The notes under the pieces: model-generated
Database searches by the model: none
What the model was told of the DNA's origin: nothing
What the model saw: only the letters and a program-made list of their open reading frames with translations
Part shown: positions 20,863 through 32,194 of the stretch, piece after piece
How the letters are laid out: every line of letters starts with the position of its first letter
How positions within the stretch are numbered: the stretch's first letter is position 1
Made by a program: the position numbers and the translations under genes
Assembly: GCA_021432635.1 (NCBI GenBank)
Contig: MU270145.1
Coordinates: 1 to 64,000 of the forward strand
Direction of reading: 5' to 3'
Source: Thozetella sp. PMI_491
Taxonomy: Eukaryota; Ascomycota; Sordariomycetes; Chaetosphaeriales; Chaetosphaeriaceae
DNA length: 64,000 nt

Positions 20863-22290
20863 AGAGCTGGTTTAGTGCATAGCTGTTTTCTTCACGGTCC
20901 ATGCGACGTAGAAACATCCTAACGCTAGAGACGCTCTGAGGAAACCGGCGTAGATCGCATAGCCAACTTGAGCAATACAGTTTCCCATGTTGTTTGCATT
21001 CTACGCGGGTTACAAAAGTCCTTTCCTTTTGTAGCTAAGCCAGCATGTACTCCATCGGCGTCCACTTTATTCCGAATGACGGGATAAGATTGTTCCGCCC
21101 CTCACCTCTCCGTGCGGCAGATATCCCGTCTCTGCCCCATACAGGCAGCCAATCCTACCAATGTGTAGCTGTTTACAACCAAAATGACTGACAATCAACC
21201 AGAACAGCGGGTCTTAATAGGGAGGAGGAAATGCCAGGTTACTCGTAGTCTGGTTTATAAAATAAAAACCCATTTAGACGATCTCGCATTTCTTCCCCGT
21301 GTCCCGCTAACTGCTTGGCTAGAGCTGGCCAATTGGAGGTAATAGGTCGGTGACGTTGTAACCAGCACCAGCTTTCCAGTTCCTTGCAGCAAGCTGAACT
21401 CGCCTACTCGCAACGTCGCAATATGCATGCCGGGTCCTCCTAGAGTGCTACCTTCCCTGGGCCCCTAGGCCCGTCCTAAGAGTGCTTCCGGTCTACCTCA
21501 ATGACGTAGGCTCCTTAGATTGGTCCTAGAATTTTAGCCGACGCACTAGCGACACGCTACCATTGTTTTCAATGTTGAATCGAATGCCGACATGTCGGGC
21601 CTTCAACCTTATTACTTTAGATCGTTGTACTCGCGTATCCGGTCGAATACCATTCCGGTGCAATCGCCTGCCGTCTGACGCCTGAAGGGTCCAAGGCCAT
21701 GAGCTAGGTTTCCGTCACACAAGCAAATGAAAATGTTGTTTCGATATGCTCCAAGGGTTTAGCACTTCGATGAAAATGTTTACCACAAAAGCTCATTACC
21801 ATATTATATATAATGATTCTGGACTGAGGGAATACACATCTACACATAACTAACAGGGATGGAGAATAGCATGCTTTGGCCACCAATACTGCCCTCGAAA
21901 CCATCATTGAACGTGGAGGTAGGAAACCTGGAGTGATGTTAGCCCGTATTATGGCGTACTGAAGGGCCGATCTCCAAATATCCCTACCTTGGTATACTCC
22001 CATCAGCTGCCTTATTGGGATATCCTGCATCTTTCTAGTTCGTGGTTGTGTCACATGGCTTAGAGGCCATTGTGGTACCGTGAGGTTAGGTCTGTAGCCA
22101 AACCATCGCTAACCATCACGATGTTTACATGACGATCCAGAGTTGTAAGACGGCGCTGTATTTGACCCGAGCATGCTTGCATAGAGAAGTATAAAGGCGA
22201 TCATGGCCGAGGGCGTTGAGCCCATCTGCATCGCCACTGCCCATTAATCCTTGCCCGCTATCTAACCAACCTCCAGCTCAGACAACAGCC
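20863..22290. other. Intergenic, no gene seen
   Basis: About 1.4 kb with stop-rich frames on both strands and no motif I can name. The last 90 bp before 22291 contain a TATA-like stretch and CT-rich leader typical of fungal promoters. Confidence 0.45.
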
Positions 22291-22666
22291 ATGAAGCTCT
22301 CAGCTGTCATTGCCATCTCTAGCCTCGCCTCTGTGCAGGCTTCTTGGACCTTTGATGCCTACTGCCCCGATGCCCTAGCCCATCCCCAGGCCTGGTCTGG
22401 GTCAGGCAACAAGGCCTGCACTTCTTTCAGCCCCACCTGCAAGAAAGGCGATCATGTATGAGATGTCATACCCTCTTCCCCTCTAGCCAATCACTAATTG
22501 TGGCAATATCCAGATTGAATGGGATAGAAGCGTACTTTCTAGCTGCATTCTCCGTCTTTATTCTGGACAGCCGTGTACCGCAGCGCAGGAGCTTGGATCG
22601 TCGGGTGCAGACTGGTACCACGAACTTGGACAGGCTGTGGGCGCCTGGGGCGTGACGGGCTGTTAA
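22291..22666 (+). CDS. Small secreted six-cysteine protein (effector-like)
   Basis: A 105-residue secreted protein from exon 22291-22455 and exon 22514-22666. The 58-nt intron has a GTATGA donor, a CACTAAT branch site and a TCCAG acceptor, phase 0. Residues 1-17 are a compact signal peptide (MKLSAVIAISSLASVQA). The mature chain has six cysteines at about residues 25, 43, 50, 65, 73 and 105, with the last residue Cys-stop. The layout, with ACTSF, GDHIEWDRS, SSCILRLYSG and a terminal WGVTGC, resembles beta-rich fungal secreted proteins with three disulfides. The start chosen is the one that puts the signal peptide first; an in-frame ATG 75 nt upstream would bury it. Function unknown; host interaction is inference. 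Confidence 0.7.
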
Positions 22667-23107
22667 TTTTCTGGAATGTCGCGCTCGGAGTCTGTCCTGG
22701 TGGATTAAGCACAGCTGATCAACTAACTATCTGTGTTCAAGAGCCAGGCAGAACGCGATTGCCGAGGAGAGCATCAATGATACTAGGGGAACTGCGGAAA
22801 AGGGTTAAAACTTCTATTCGCCTCCAGCGTTCGAAAATTCTTACCTGGTCTCCTAGATTTAGATGCAATATGTGAATGCCATGCAAACTTGGAGAAATCT
22901 TGACTGATTTCAAAGAATTGGTCGAACGAAAACCCATGAATCCACGATGTAGGCACATCACGCACAGGGAGAATGGAGAGCGGGGCTGAATTTGTCTGCT
23001 CAAGCCCGTACGGTTCAGGTTTATGTACTCTCACGGCATTGTCTGCAATAATCTAGATCTTCGTGTCCCAGAATCCATCGTGCCCAGTTATATAGTGCTA
23101 TTGAGAC
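22667..23107. other. Intergenic, no gene seen
   Basis: No supported frame. It separates the secreted protein gene from the convergent F-box gene, so it should contain two terminators. Confidence 0.45.
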
Positions 23108-24547
23108 TCATAGCGGCCCAAAAAAAACTCGGATTGCGTTATTCCGTACGGAATTTTCATAGCTGTCCTGGTCATTGGCTCCCCTTACCAAGCGCCGTCT
23201 CACCTCCACTTCGTCGTAACCGTTCGGATACCGCAGATACTTTATCCTTTGCTCAAGCCACGCTCTAGCTCTATTACCGTTGGTATCAGGGCCGAGCTGC
23301 AGGTCGTTTGGTACGAGGTCTACCCTGTCGCGGAAGCCACGACGTGCCTCGTGCAGTGACCAGAGGCGCAAATGTTTGAGCGATTTTGCCTCTCGTCCGA
23401 GCATCGATACCACTTCATCGCAAGTGCCATCCGTGACGAAGAGATGCTCCAGCCATATAGACTGTAATGTGGCACCGTGCTTTCGGACAATGGACTGGAG
23501 CGTGGCTTGGCTCGCCGGAACGCCATGCACACTTAGGTCCACAAGGTGTGGGAAGTGTAGACTCTGTGCCAGCATAGGCAAAAGTCTCCCAGGAAGCCCA
23601 AGTCCTTCGCTTACAGCGCGGAAGAGATGTATATGTAAGGAGGTCAAGTTTGGCATCAACCGTAGTAGACGGATTACGTAGTTGATTTCATCACCGGGGC
23701 CACTCTTCTTTCGGCGCTTTGGGCGGAGATGCCCGGGAGTAGTGGACAGGCTGATGGAGAAGTGTTGGAGGCGACTCGCCACCGCGGCGAAGCTGTTTGC
23801 CGTAACCGTTCGCTCAAGGAAATCGGAAACATGGTGCATTGGAATGCTGCACATCAATGTCTCCTGAAAAATCACGAGTTCCTTGAGATTTTGCGGCTCG
23901 GCGCGGGCTATCGAGGTTAAGAGGACCCCGTAGCCCTGGAGAGAACGGGTCCATAGTCCCTCATGGTCCAAGTAGTGTGTAGTCTCCGGGCCTTGTCGCC
24001 AATTCTCTTGGAGTACTACCGCTGCCTCCAGCTTGATGGCTTGGACATTTGGGAGTTTCATCAAGATTTCTGTGAGCATGCTGCACATTTGCTCTTGTCG
24101 AAAGGCTTCCTGCTCGACAATGCGCTCTGCAATCCAAGCCTGTCGTCGGGCGATACCTGCTGGCCCGTAGTCTGCTTCTTCAGGGGTTTCAGTGGGAAAA
24201 CCTCTCGGCGCTGTAGGGTCCCTTGTGCAGTCACCCTTGTGGAAGTGAGGGCAGACGAGATTTATTCGCCGGACAGCCATACGCAATGCAGGAATGGCTG
24301 CAATCCCCAGCATACGGTCAAGATCGGGACGAGAGAGATCGGCATGCTGCACTTCAAAATACCATGGGAAGGCCCATTCGAACGCATCCATGGTTGCTCT
24401 AGAGGCGAGCCTGAGGGAACGTAACGAATTGAGATCGAGGTCGGCAAAGATCAGGAAGCGGATCTCGAGGGGAAGCTTCCGGAAAGCGAGGGTTGCCATG
24501 GTCAGGAAATTGCCAAGTGGTAGATGTGGCCTCGGAGAGGAATTCAA
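23108..24547 (-). CDS. F-box protein with degenerate leucine-rich region
   Basis: A single-exon 479-residue protein. An F-box-like helix triplet is at residues 19-52 (RKLPLEIRFLIFADLDL then LRSLRLASRATMDAF), the site that would bind Skp1 in an SCF ubiquitin ligase. The remainder is rich in evenly spaced Leu and reads like degenerate leucine-rich repeats (LPNVQAIKLEAAVVL, LMPNLTSLHIHLF, FPHLVDLSVHG, LKHLRLWSLHEA), which would recruit substrate. Intact from Met to stop. Either Met1 or Met17 could start translation; Met17 is closer to the F-box. Such genes are numerous and fast-evolving in filamentous fungi; the substrate is unknown. Confidence 0.75.
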   Translation of the reverse strand: MNSSPRPHLPLGNFLTMATLAFRKLPLEIRFLIFADLDLNSLRSLRLASRATMDAFEWAFPWYFEVQHADLSRPDLDRMLGIAAIPALRMAVRRINLVCPHFHKGDCTRDPTAPRGFPTETPEEADYGPAGIARRQAWIAERIVEQEAFRQEQMCSMLTEILMKLPNVQAIKLEAAVVLQENWRQGPETTHYLDHEGLWTRSLQGYGVLLTSIARAEPQNLKELVIFQETLMCSIPMHHVSDFLERTVTANSFAAVASRLQHFSISLSTTPGHLRPKRRKKSGPGDEINYVIRLLRLMPNLTSLHIHLFRAVSEGLGLPGRLLPMLAQSLHFPHLVDLSVHGVPASQATLQSIVRKHGATLQSIWLEHLFVTDGTCDEVVSMLGREAKSLKHLRLWSLHEARRGFRDRVDLVPNDLQLGPDTNGNRARAWLEQRIKYLRYPNGYDEVEVRRRLVRGANDQDSYENSVRNNAIRVFFGPL

Positions 24548-25514
24548 GCGTACAGAAAGTTATCGGAGCGAGGTGGCTGCCTCTTTAACGAGCACAGATG
24601 GTCTGCCTTCCAACAAGTGGGGCTGAGTTGTTGGTCGCGACAAGCCGCTCCTGCCTAACAATTATATTATATAAGTAATTAACCAATTCTCCCCTCTAAC
24701 CCACTTTATCTACCGATCTAAACAATGCTATCTTTAGCTAAGTTAGTGATAGTTATTTGGCTTGTCGCCACGAATTGCTTTCTGTGTTCTATATAGGCTG
24801 TGACCAGTCTTAAAAATGTCTCAGCGATAGGCTTGCCGGTTTACTCATAGCAAGGATGCAAGAAAACCTATCAAGGCACTTCTACTCATTGGATACATAC
24901 GCTGCCTCTGGATGTTTTATGGGTTAGGTCCCTTGGCATGTGGGAGGACCGTAGTCTCGATGTCGGTAGGCTAAAGTAAAACTGATAGTTATGCATCTCC
25001 GTGCATTTTAGTAAAGTTATCCTTAGATATTGTCAAATATGAGGTATGGCGCCAACCTACTTGAACACTATTTGCTTCGGGAGCTAGCCGCTTAGCAAAC
25101 GAGGGACTCGGACAAACTCAGCTAGTAATTGGGCTATTGTCAGAGAGGTCTCCATGTGCTATGTCACCGGCAGTGTCGATCATTATAGGATTTCCATAGC
25201 GATCCTCTAAGACTCAACTGAATAATTCCCTCAGTCGAAGAATGCCTTGCGACGAGCTGCAGCTGCAGTGCTGCAGGTATGCGCCGCGCTGATTCGCGGT
25301 GGGATCAAGTTCAGCATGCCCAATGCAGCAGTGATTCGTCAGCGACAGTGACATGCGCAAGGCCTGCAGACCTGGCGAACCAGTTAGGCAGATACCAGCT
25401 ACAGATGGCCGCGCGACAGGTCTTTACCTCCGGGTATCCCAATTTCAGTTTTGTTGGGCGCATCTCTGCACGTCTAACCAGAAACTCCAACTTTCCGAAT
25501 ATCCCATATCCGAA
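24548..25514. other. Intergenic, partly AT-rich, no gene seen
   Basis: AT-rich from 24655 to 24790, then mixed. The frame before 25515 stays open upstream to 25353 but codes for low-quality sequence, so I place the next start at 25515. Confidence 0.45.
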
Positions 25515-28500
25515 ATGGCCAACTGGGGAAGTATCGCCGGCGCGCTTGTGACGGGTCGAAACGAGAACTCGCTGGCCCTTGCGAATGTCAATTTTGATTT
25601 TGCACTTTTTAAAATCGAAGCGCCCAAGGAATTCCAACAACTAGGTGAGACGCTAGCACCATGGCGCCGCGAGGCTGCCGAGAGTGGTTTGACACACAAA
25701 ACCGCGCGTAAGCTAGGAGCTTTGTTTGAGCAAGTTGCTGTTCCCGTCGACGAGCTCTTCAAGGCCTATGGCGAGCGTGTATCCGAAATTGCCGCGTCCG
25801 AAGCCAACAACCCCAGGGGATCTCGCCAGCACGGCCTATTCCAGAGCAGGGTTGGCGCCGACGGCACGACCATCTGGGCAGCTGCGACCTCGGGAAAGAC
25901 AGCCATTGCGATGAACCTCCTCGCTTGCATGCTCGCCCGCCTGTGGCCAGCCTCCAAAGCAACGTCCATCTGGTCCGAGCTAGTCAAGGTGAGGAAGGAA
26001 AAAATTGCCGAAACATGCGACGGAAGCGAACCGTCGCACATGGCCGCCATCGCAGCCTCCCAGCAGGACATCAGCCGCAAGGAGCTGGCCGAGTGGGACG
26101 CCAGCGCTCGTGCCTGGCTCGCCGTTGCCGACAAGGCTAAGCTGCAGGAGAGCCAGGAGATGGAGACCGTCATGGGCGGCCTTAGCCTTCTGGTCGACAA
26201 TAGCGTCGACGTATACACTAGCGTGCTGCGAGCTTGGCAGATGTCGTTGACGGCCATGGACAGGCTCGTACGCGGTATGCCACAGCGCGTAAGCAATGGC
26301 GCGGTCTTAATTGCCATTTCAGCCTGGCATATTTATCCCGATATCGTGATGTTCGGTTCTACCGCGAAGAATATTGTTCAGAAGGATCGTCTTGTCCGTC
26401 CAGGGGGCCGCCTAACGGTTGGGCTCGAGGATTCTATCCCTGATAGCGGACAAGGAGTCCACTGGTCGCTTTCGCTAGCCCATCTTCGATACTATGGCGA
26501 TCCGATATTGTCAACCGGCTATTCTAGCGACGAATCAAAGGTACCATTCGATGATTTTGTTCTCGCTGTACTAGGAAGCCTCTTGGCTACTTGGGCTGGA
26601 GAAAACTTCAATGCCAACTTCGAGAAGGTTGAGGCCGCCAGATTCATCATTTGTCTGTGGGAATATCTCGAGCGATTACCACGCGCAGTAGATGATGATG
26701 ATCATGTGCTAGACCGCGTCCGGCAGTTTGCTACCCTCCGTGGAAACTGGCTTTACCTGCTAGTGTCTGCTGCACGGTCCCTGGTTGAAGTCGGGAGTCC
26801 TGACTCGGGTCGGATACAGCGACTGGTCTCGACGGGAATCCGCAGAGGTTCGAACCTTTTGGGTGCCCAAGGAGAAAGCGCCCCAGAATCTTTTTTCGGA
26901 TTGTCGAATCCAACAACCCTGTTATCTCTAGCCTGGAACTCGGAGTCAATTGTCGCATTACTACGTCAGCTGGTTAAGCTACGGCATCTCGAGGACAGGA
27001 GCCCTATAATCAGTTACAGAAATCGCGCCACGAATATGATTGAGTACACCACCGCCGTACCCGTTCTACTTCCAGGGTTAATGAGTAGCGATGAATGCGC
27101 TCCTCATGCTAGTCACGTTCGCTGGATCAACATTAAGTCTTATCATCGATTAGACGAATGCTCGTGCCATGGCCCATGTGGCGCAGGATGTCCATGTCTT
27201 GAAGCTAAGAAGCTCTGTACTATCAGATGTCATCCAAAGCAACTACAGAGCGCAACTCCCGACTTTACCTGTAGCAATACCAGAAAAGGAATGATAGAGG
27301 CTCAAGGAGAGATCTGCTTGGAATACAACCCCAATGACGTCCGACTTTTACATAATCAGGAAATATTATCCTGGCATAATCCAGACCGGCTCCTTTCTTC
27401 CGTGGGATACAACCCGACCGAGGGGGATGATTGGCCAACAAAACCATTTTGCTTGCTGGATGGAATTAATTACCTCAACGAGAAAGATTCTTCGAGGACC
27501 TTAACGTATGATTGCATCTTCGGGAGCATAGACGAAGGAGCCATCCTCGTCCGACAGGATGTGGTTTCAGGCAAAGAAGATCTGGCTTGCAAAACTCAGA
27601 ATTTATCAATCGCTGAACTAATATACGTTCTGAACGGGGACGAACTGTCTCCCGTACAGATGCTGAGGCATTTTCGGAGAATATGGGACCCGCCTCAGAA
27701 CTTAGCGGTAGTTGCGCCTCACGGCAGGCGAAGCACACTCAGCACGAAGTTTAATCCTTTTATTTCTTCCATGAAGGCTCTATCTACGGCCAAGAGTATT
27801 TATAAACTATTGCCAGGAGCTCGAATAGCCCTCCGTTTACTGGAACGCAATCTAGGAGTGTCGGAATAGCTACCCCCGCTTCCCGTTGCCGCAGGATCCT
27901 GGGTCGACAACATCTTCGCGCCGTTCGTCATTGATACTCCCCAAGCCCTAGCGTGTGTTACCATGTTCGATACAGGAACTCTAGACGTCTCTCCAGGCGA
28001 ACTAACCAATGTCTTCGCCGTCTCAAGTGGGAATTCAATCTACGCAGTCTCGCCATTATTGACCGATCCCTACGACGACTGTCGTAAGTTCGAGTTGACT
28101 CACCTTATCGGGAACATTGGCCGCGCGGGGGTGGCCATGATGATCCCCCCTACCAACCCGCGCATCTTCAAGCCGGGGCTGGAGACTTGGAATCTCATTA
28201 ACCACTCGCGGTTCGACCGCACGTGCGAAGACTACTTTAGCAAGACCAGTATGCACCTCTCATTTACGGGCTATGAGCAACCCGTCGCCAGTGCTATATC
28301 TCTGGGAGCCCAGGACCTCGAGGCCTGCTACATGGAGGCTCTTGTATCGGTCTATGACGGAAGCAAGTGGGTCGCCGACCTCGATGTGATGACGGGCTTG
28401 ACGAGCAGCAAGATCGATCGCTTGACGTGGATATCACCTCAGAGACGGTGTTCTCACAACGTCACAGAGCCGCCCAGCTGGGTCTCTATTGACTCATGGG

Positions 28501-28706
28501 ATGAGCTTGTTGAAATGACAGCGGGCTGCAACATAGTCCGAGCCCATGGAAATTCGCTAGCCCGATTGGCTGCGGCTGTTGTATCGGTCCAAAAAGACGT
28601 CGAGGCTTGTTATCTAGCCCCGGCCGAGGTTTGTTATGCCTGCGTGGACGAGTATCTTCCAAATGTCGCTACCAGAGGTGTTGGGATATACGTCGTGGTG
28701 TGTTGA
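25515..28706 (+). CDS. Large conserved fungal protein of unknown function, interrupted by a TAG
   Basis: From ATG 25515 (MANWGSIAGALVTGRNENSL) the frame is open for 784 codons to TAG 27867-27869, and the very same frame resumes at once and stays open to TGA at 28704-28706, giving another 278 codons of normal protein (WVDNIFAPFVIDTP, YDDCRKFELTHL). This looks like one about 1060-residue protein of a family common in Fusarium and Colletotrichum relatives without known function. A cysteine-dense block (ECSCHGPCGAGCPCLE) near residue 547 could bind metal. The TAG could be CAG mutated (C-to-T), or be removed by a possible 60-nt in-frame intron (27828-27887) with a poor branch site. Treat as functional state uncertain. 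Confidence 0.6.
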
Positions 28707-29121
28707 TGCAACGATATACTTGGGCTCTATCTTACTCTCACTATCTCTTTTTCTTATTTTTTATGTATAAAAATAGTATAAAATAATGAAATTGTGTGCA
28801 GTCTTAATCTAGCCGCTTGACAAGATAGATACTTGGCGTGATGTGAATTACGAACATAGCAAGGAAAGCGGTTCGCTAGGCATATTACCTCGATGCTAGA
28901 TCATAGAATCCACCTTGGTTATGTCTAGGCACATGAAGCATTCCGAACTTTGCCCGTAGTTTTGCCAAATATGGAGGTTCAACAAGGGCATCGGTGCCGC
29001 TGTCGGCTAACCGCCCGAACTGGCTAGCTTCTCAAACGGCTACGTGTAGCCACATTCTACCTAGCATTCTAAGCGAACTTCGACTTAACGCACCTGAATT
29101 GGACTCGTCAACACTGCGAGT
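28707..29121. other. Intergenic, no gene seen
   Basis: Begins with a T/A-rich stretch (28740-28790) suited to a 3-prime end signal. The right part should be the promoter of the aldo/keto reductase gene. Confidence 0.45.
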
Positions 29122-30169
29122 ATGGCAGCCGAACCAGTAAATATTATTTGGGGCGGTACTCGGGTCGGCAACAGGTCACCTTATACATTTGACTCCGGGC
29201 TCGAGGAAGCCTTGAACATTCTGGAGGCGCACAGGGTGAAAAGGATCGATTCGGCTCAGTCATACGGAAGCTCCCAGGCAGCCATAGGGGAATACGAAAT
29301 CGGACGAAGATTTATCATTGATACGAAATGGGGCCCGCCAGAGCTCGGAAGCGCCGCCCCCCCTGGCGGGCTGCCGACGGGTTGGGCATCGAAAGCCCAT
29401 ATTGTCAATTCAGCAAAAGACAGCATCAAGAAATTAGGTGTGAGGCAGGTATGGAGCTGCTTTATCCAACCAACACAGTCCAGCTATTTGCGAACGGCTC
29501 TCGCCAATATACGTTTACGCTGATACGTGTCGATTGCTATAGGTTGGCATATTCTATCTCCATAAGCCCGACCACGCAACTCCAATATCGGGAACTCTCT
29601 CCGGCGTCAACGAAGTCTATCAGCTCGGCTTGTTCCGCCAGTTCGGGCTCTCCAACTTCAAAGCCCCCGACGTCCAGGCTGTCTTCGACCATTGTGCCGA
29701 AAAAGGCTACGTTCTCCCCACCGTGTACCAAGGCAGCTACAGTCCCATAACTCGTGGTAAAGAGACGGATCTCTTGCCAACGTTGAGAAAGCTAGGCATT
29801 GCATTCTACGCCTTCAGCCCGTCCGCCGGGGGCTTTCTCGGGAAAACCGTGGAGCAAATTGAAGAACAGGCACTCAATGCGCCGGCAAGTCTCTCATTCC
29901 GTCTACGCTATGCCGAAAATCCCAGGTTCATGGAGGCATTAGCGATGTGGGGCGCTATTGCAAAAGAGGAAGGCGTGAGCAGAGCTGAGCTGGCGTATAG
30001 ATGGGTTGCATACCATTCGGTCATGAAGAGACAATATGATGATGCCCTGATCTTCAATGCAAGTAGCCTGGAGCAACTGGAGGAGACTCTGGGTGGGATC
30101 GAGAAAGGACCGTTGAGTGAGAAAGCATGTGCTGGGGTCGATGCGGTCTGGGAGATTGTCAAGGACTAG
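29122..30169 (+). CDS. Aldo/keto reductase, AKR7 (aflatoxin-aldehyde reductase) type
   Basis: A 317-residue NADPH-dependent aldehyde reductase in exons 29122-29448 and 29543-30169. The 94-nt intron (GTATGG donor, GCTATAG acceptor, phase 0) is confirmed by the join, which restores KLGVRQ-VGIFYLHKPD with the catalytic His. The full tetrad is present: Asp43 in RIDSAQSYG, Tyr48 in the same motif, Lys69 in IIDTKWG, His116 in FYLHKPD. FRQFGLSNFKAPDV and VYQGSYSPITR are typical of the AKR7 group, as is the late AYRWVAYHS segment. Members reduce dicarbonyls and succinic semialdehyde and detoxify aldehydes. Cytosolic and intact. The precise substrate is not known. Confidence 0.87.
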
Positions 30170-30442
30170 ACACTAGTCTGGGGCGGCCCTCGTAAACCTC
30201 CACAAGCAGTAGGACTGGGAATAGAGGGCTCCATCACTAGAGAGAGTTGGAGCGCCATGGTGTAATGGAAGTCCTCTAGCCATGGTGCTACTGATGGAGA
30301 AAAGACGTCTTGCCACACAGCGTCCGAATCATGCCAATGGAGCTATAGGAATGTATCTATCATACATACATCGAATCACTATCAAACTCTTTAATAGCGT
30401 GCCAAGTAGTTCCTTGCCTTCAGAGTTGACGCGGGAACGGCC

Positions 30443-32194
30443 TCACTCCAGAAGCGCCTCGTCCATGTTACGCAAGAACAAGCTGTACCACTTTACGCCA
30501 TTCGTGTGGGCTTTGACGCCAACCCACTCGTTGATAGTATGGGCGCCCTCAGGCAGGTCGCGGTGTTCCGGGTCCCACCCAGGGTCCCAGCGGAAGATGT
30601 GCTTCGTCAAGTCCCAGTAAAACTTGGTATCAGTGTTGCCTGGGCCAAAGCCTGGCGAGATGAAGAGCTTGGTGCCGTATACAGCGCGCGTGGTGCCAGA
30701 AAGAATGGCGTACGGTGTCGTGGAGTCAACATTCGTCGGCGTCACAGGGGCGGGTTCTAAGACGTCCCGCGCCACCAGGGTGATGGACGCGGGGCTTTCG
30801 GGCTCGCCGTCAAAGGCGTGCAGGGTTAGGTTGTATTTTGTCGCTGCGGCCGAAGCAATCTTCGTCATCTTCTCCAGCACATCTGAGGTGTGGTCGCCGA
30901 CGTTGACGCGATGGTTAACAAGAAGGCTAGTGCGTTCTGGCAGTGCGTTGACTTTCACTCCGCCTGAAATTACATCGACAGCAACCGATGTAGTGAACAT
31001 GTACTTGATGATATCGCCTAGCTGAGCCGCAGCTTCGGCTAGCTCGTCTGGCTTGTCGCCCTCCGAAGGCTTCCTTTGCTCCAACAACTTTTTCAGGTCG
31101 GCGGGGAACTCGGGGCTATGAACGGCAGCGCAGGTCATAGTACCCAGGAAGGGATTCTCTGTGTGAATGTGCGGCCGGTACGGATTCGCCTCAATAGCGG
31201 TGATGAGCTCCGCCATGACCCCGATGCCCGTGTGCAGCGGTGGAACTGATGAGTGGCCGCCGGGCATGCGAACGATGATTTCTACATCGACGTAGCCCTT
31301 CTCCCCAACGGCGGGCAGAGCCATGATGCCGCCGTAAAATTCTGCAATGCCGGCGCCCTCGTCGACGATGGCGGCTATTCCGTCTTTGCCGTATCGCTCG
31401 AGAATCGCAGGCGCGAGATGACCGGCTCCTTCCATGCCGGAGATCTCTTCGTCGAAGCCCAATGACACAATTACCGTTCGCTTCGGCGCAAACTCTGCCT
31501 GGATCAACAGCTCGACAGCCTCCATGAGCCCGATCAGGACGTTTTTGCAGTCCCCTGCACCCCTCCCCCATATTTTCTCTCCGTCGTAGTGGCCGCTAAA
31601 CGGCGGGTGCGTCCACTGATCTATCGTGGATTCCGCGACAGGGACCACATCCTGGTGCGCCATCAGGAGGATCGGTTTGAGGGACGGATCGGAGCCCTGC
31701 CAGGTGTACAACAGCCCATGGGTGTTGATCTTTTCGGCCTGCAAGGTGCTGTGGATCGCAGGAAATATCCGTTCCAGGTACTCGGCAAACTTGTACATGG
31801 CATCCCACCTCTCGTCCTCCCCAATCGGCCCCATGTCATCGTACGACTGCGTCGGGATCTGGACTGCACCGGAAAGGCGCGCGATGCTCTCATTCCGGAA
31901 CTTATCCGACGCCAAAAAGGCGTCCATCTCTGCCAGTTCGTGGCTTTGCTGGCTAGGAACGAGTGGCTCGACCTGCGGGCACTGCAAAGCTGAGACATCA
32001 TTCTCGGGGGGCGGGAAGAACGACCGACTATGACTCCGCGATACCACGATGGCCAGGGCGAATAAAGCGCCAATTGAGATCCAGTACGCTATCCTCGGGC
32101 GGCGGGTGGCATCATTCTGATAACGGCGGCCTGGCTCGGCCAAGGGTAGTTTCTCACTTGCGGTCATGGCTGCTCCTGCGCTGCTACTGTCCAA
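30443..32194 (-). CDS. M20 metallopeptidase, vacuolar carboxypeptidase S-like
   Basis: A single-exon 583-residue Gly-X carboxypeptidase of peptidase family M20A. A cytosolic N-terminus is followed by one membrane anchor (about residues 36-52), the topology of yeast CPS1, which travels to the vacuole. Zinc-site motifs are intact: LLMAHQDVVPV (His180), GRGAGDCKN (Asp215), GFDEEISGMEGAGH with the catalytic Glu pair (249-250), and a C-terminal GNTDTKFYWDLTKHIFRW with the last His ligand. The dimerisation (lid) domain sits between them, with MPGGHSSVPP. It releases C-terminal residues from small peptides, helping nitrogen recycling. Complete in length; no lesion seen. Confidence 0.9.
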   Translation of the reverse strand: MDSSSAGAAMTASEKLPLAEPGRRYQNDATRRPRIAYWISIGALFALAIVVSRSHSRSFFPPPENDVSALQCPQVEPLVPSQQSHELAEMDAFLASDKFRNESIARLSGAVQIPTQSYDDMGPIGEDERWDAMYKFAEYLERIFPAIHSTLQAEKINTHGLLYTWQGSDPSLKPILLMAHQDVVPVAESTIDQWTHPPFSGHYDGEKIWGRGAGDCKNVLIGLMEAVELLIQAEFAPKRTVIVSLGFDEEISGMEGAGHLAPAILERYGKDGIAAIVDEGAGIAEFYGGIMALPAVGEKGYVDVEIIVRMPGGHSSVPPLHTGIGVMAELITAIEANPYRPHIHTENPFLGTMTCAAVHSPEFPADLKKLLEQRKPSEGDKPDELAEAAAQLGDIIKYMFTTSVAVDVISGGVKVNALPERTSLLVNHRVNVGDHTSDVLEKMTKIASAAATKYNLTLHAFDGEPESPASITLVARDVLEPAPVTPTNVDSTTPYAILSGTTRAVYGTKLFISPGFGPGNTDTKFYWDLTKHIFRWDPGWDPEHRDLPEGAHTINEWVGVKAHTNGVKWYSLFLRNMDEALLE

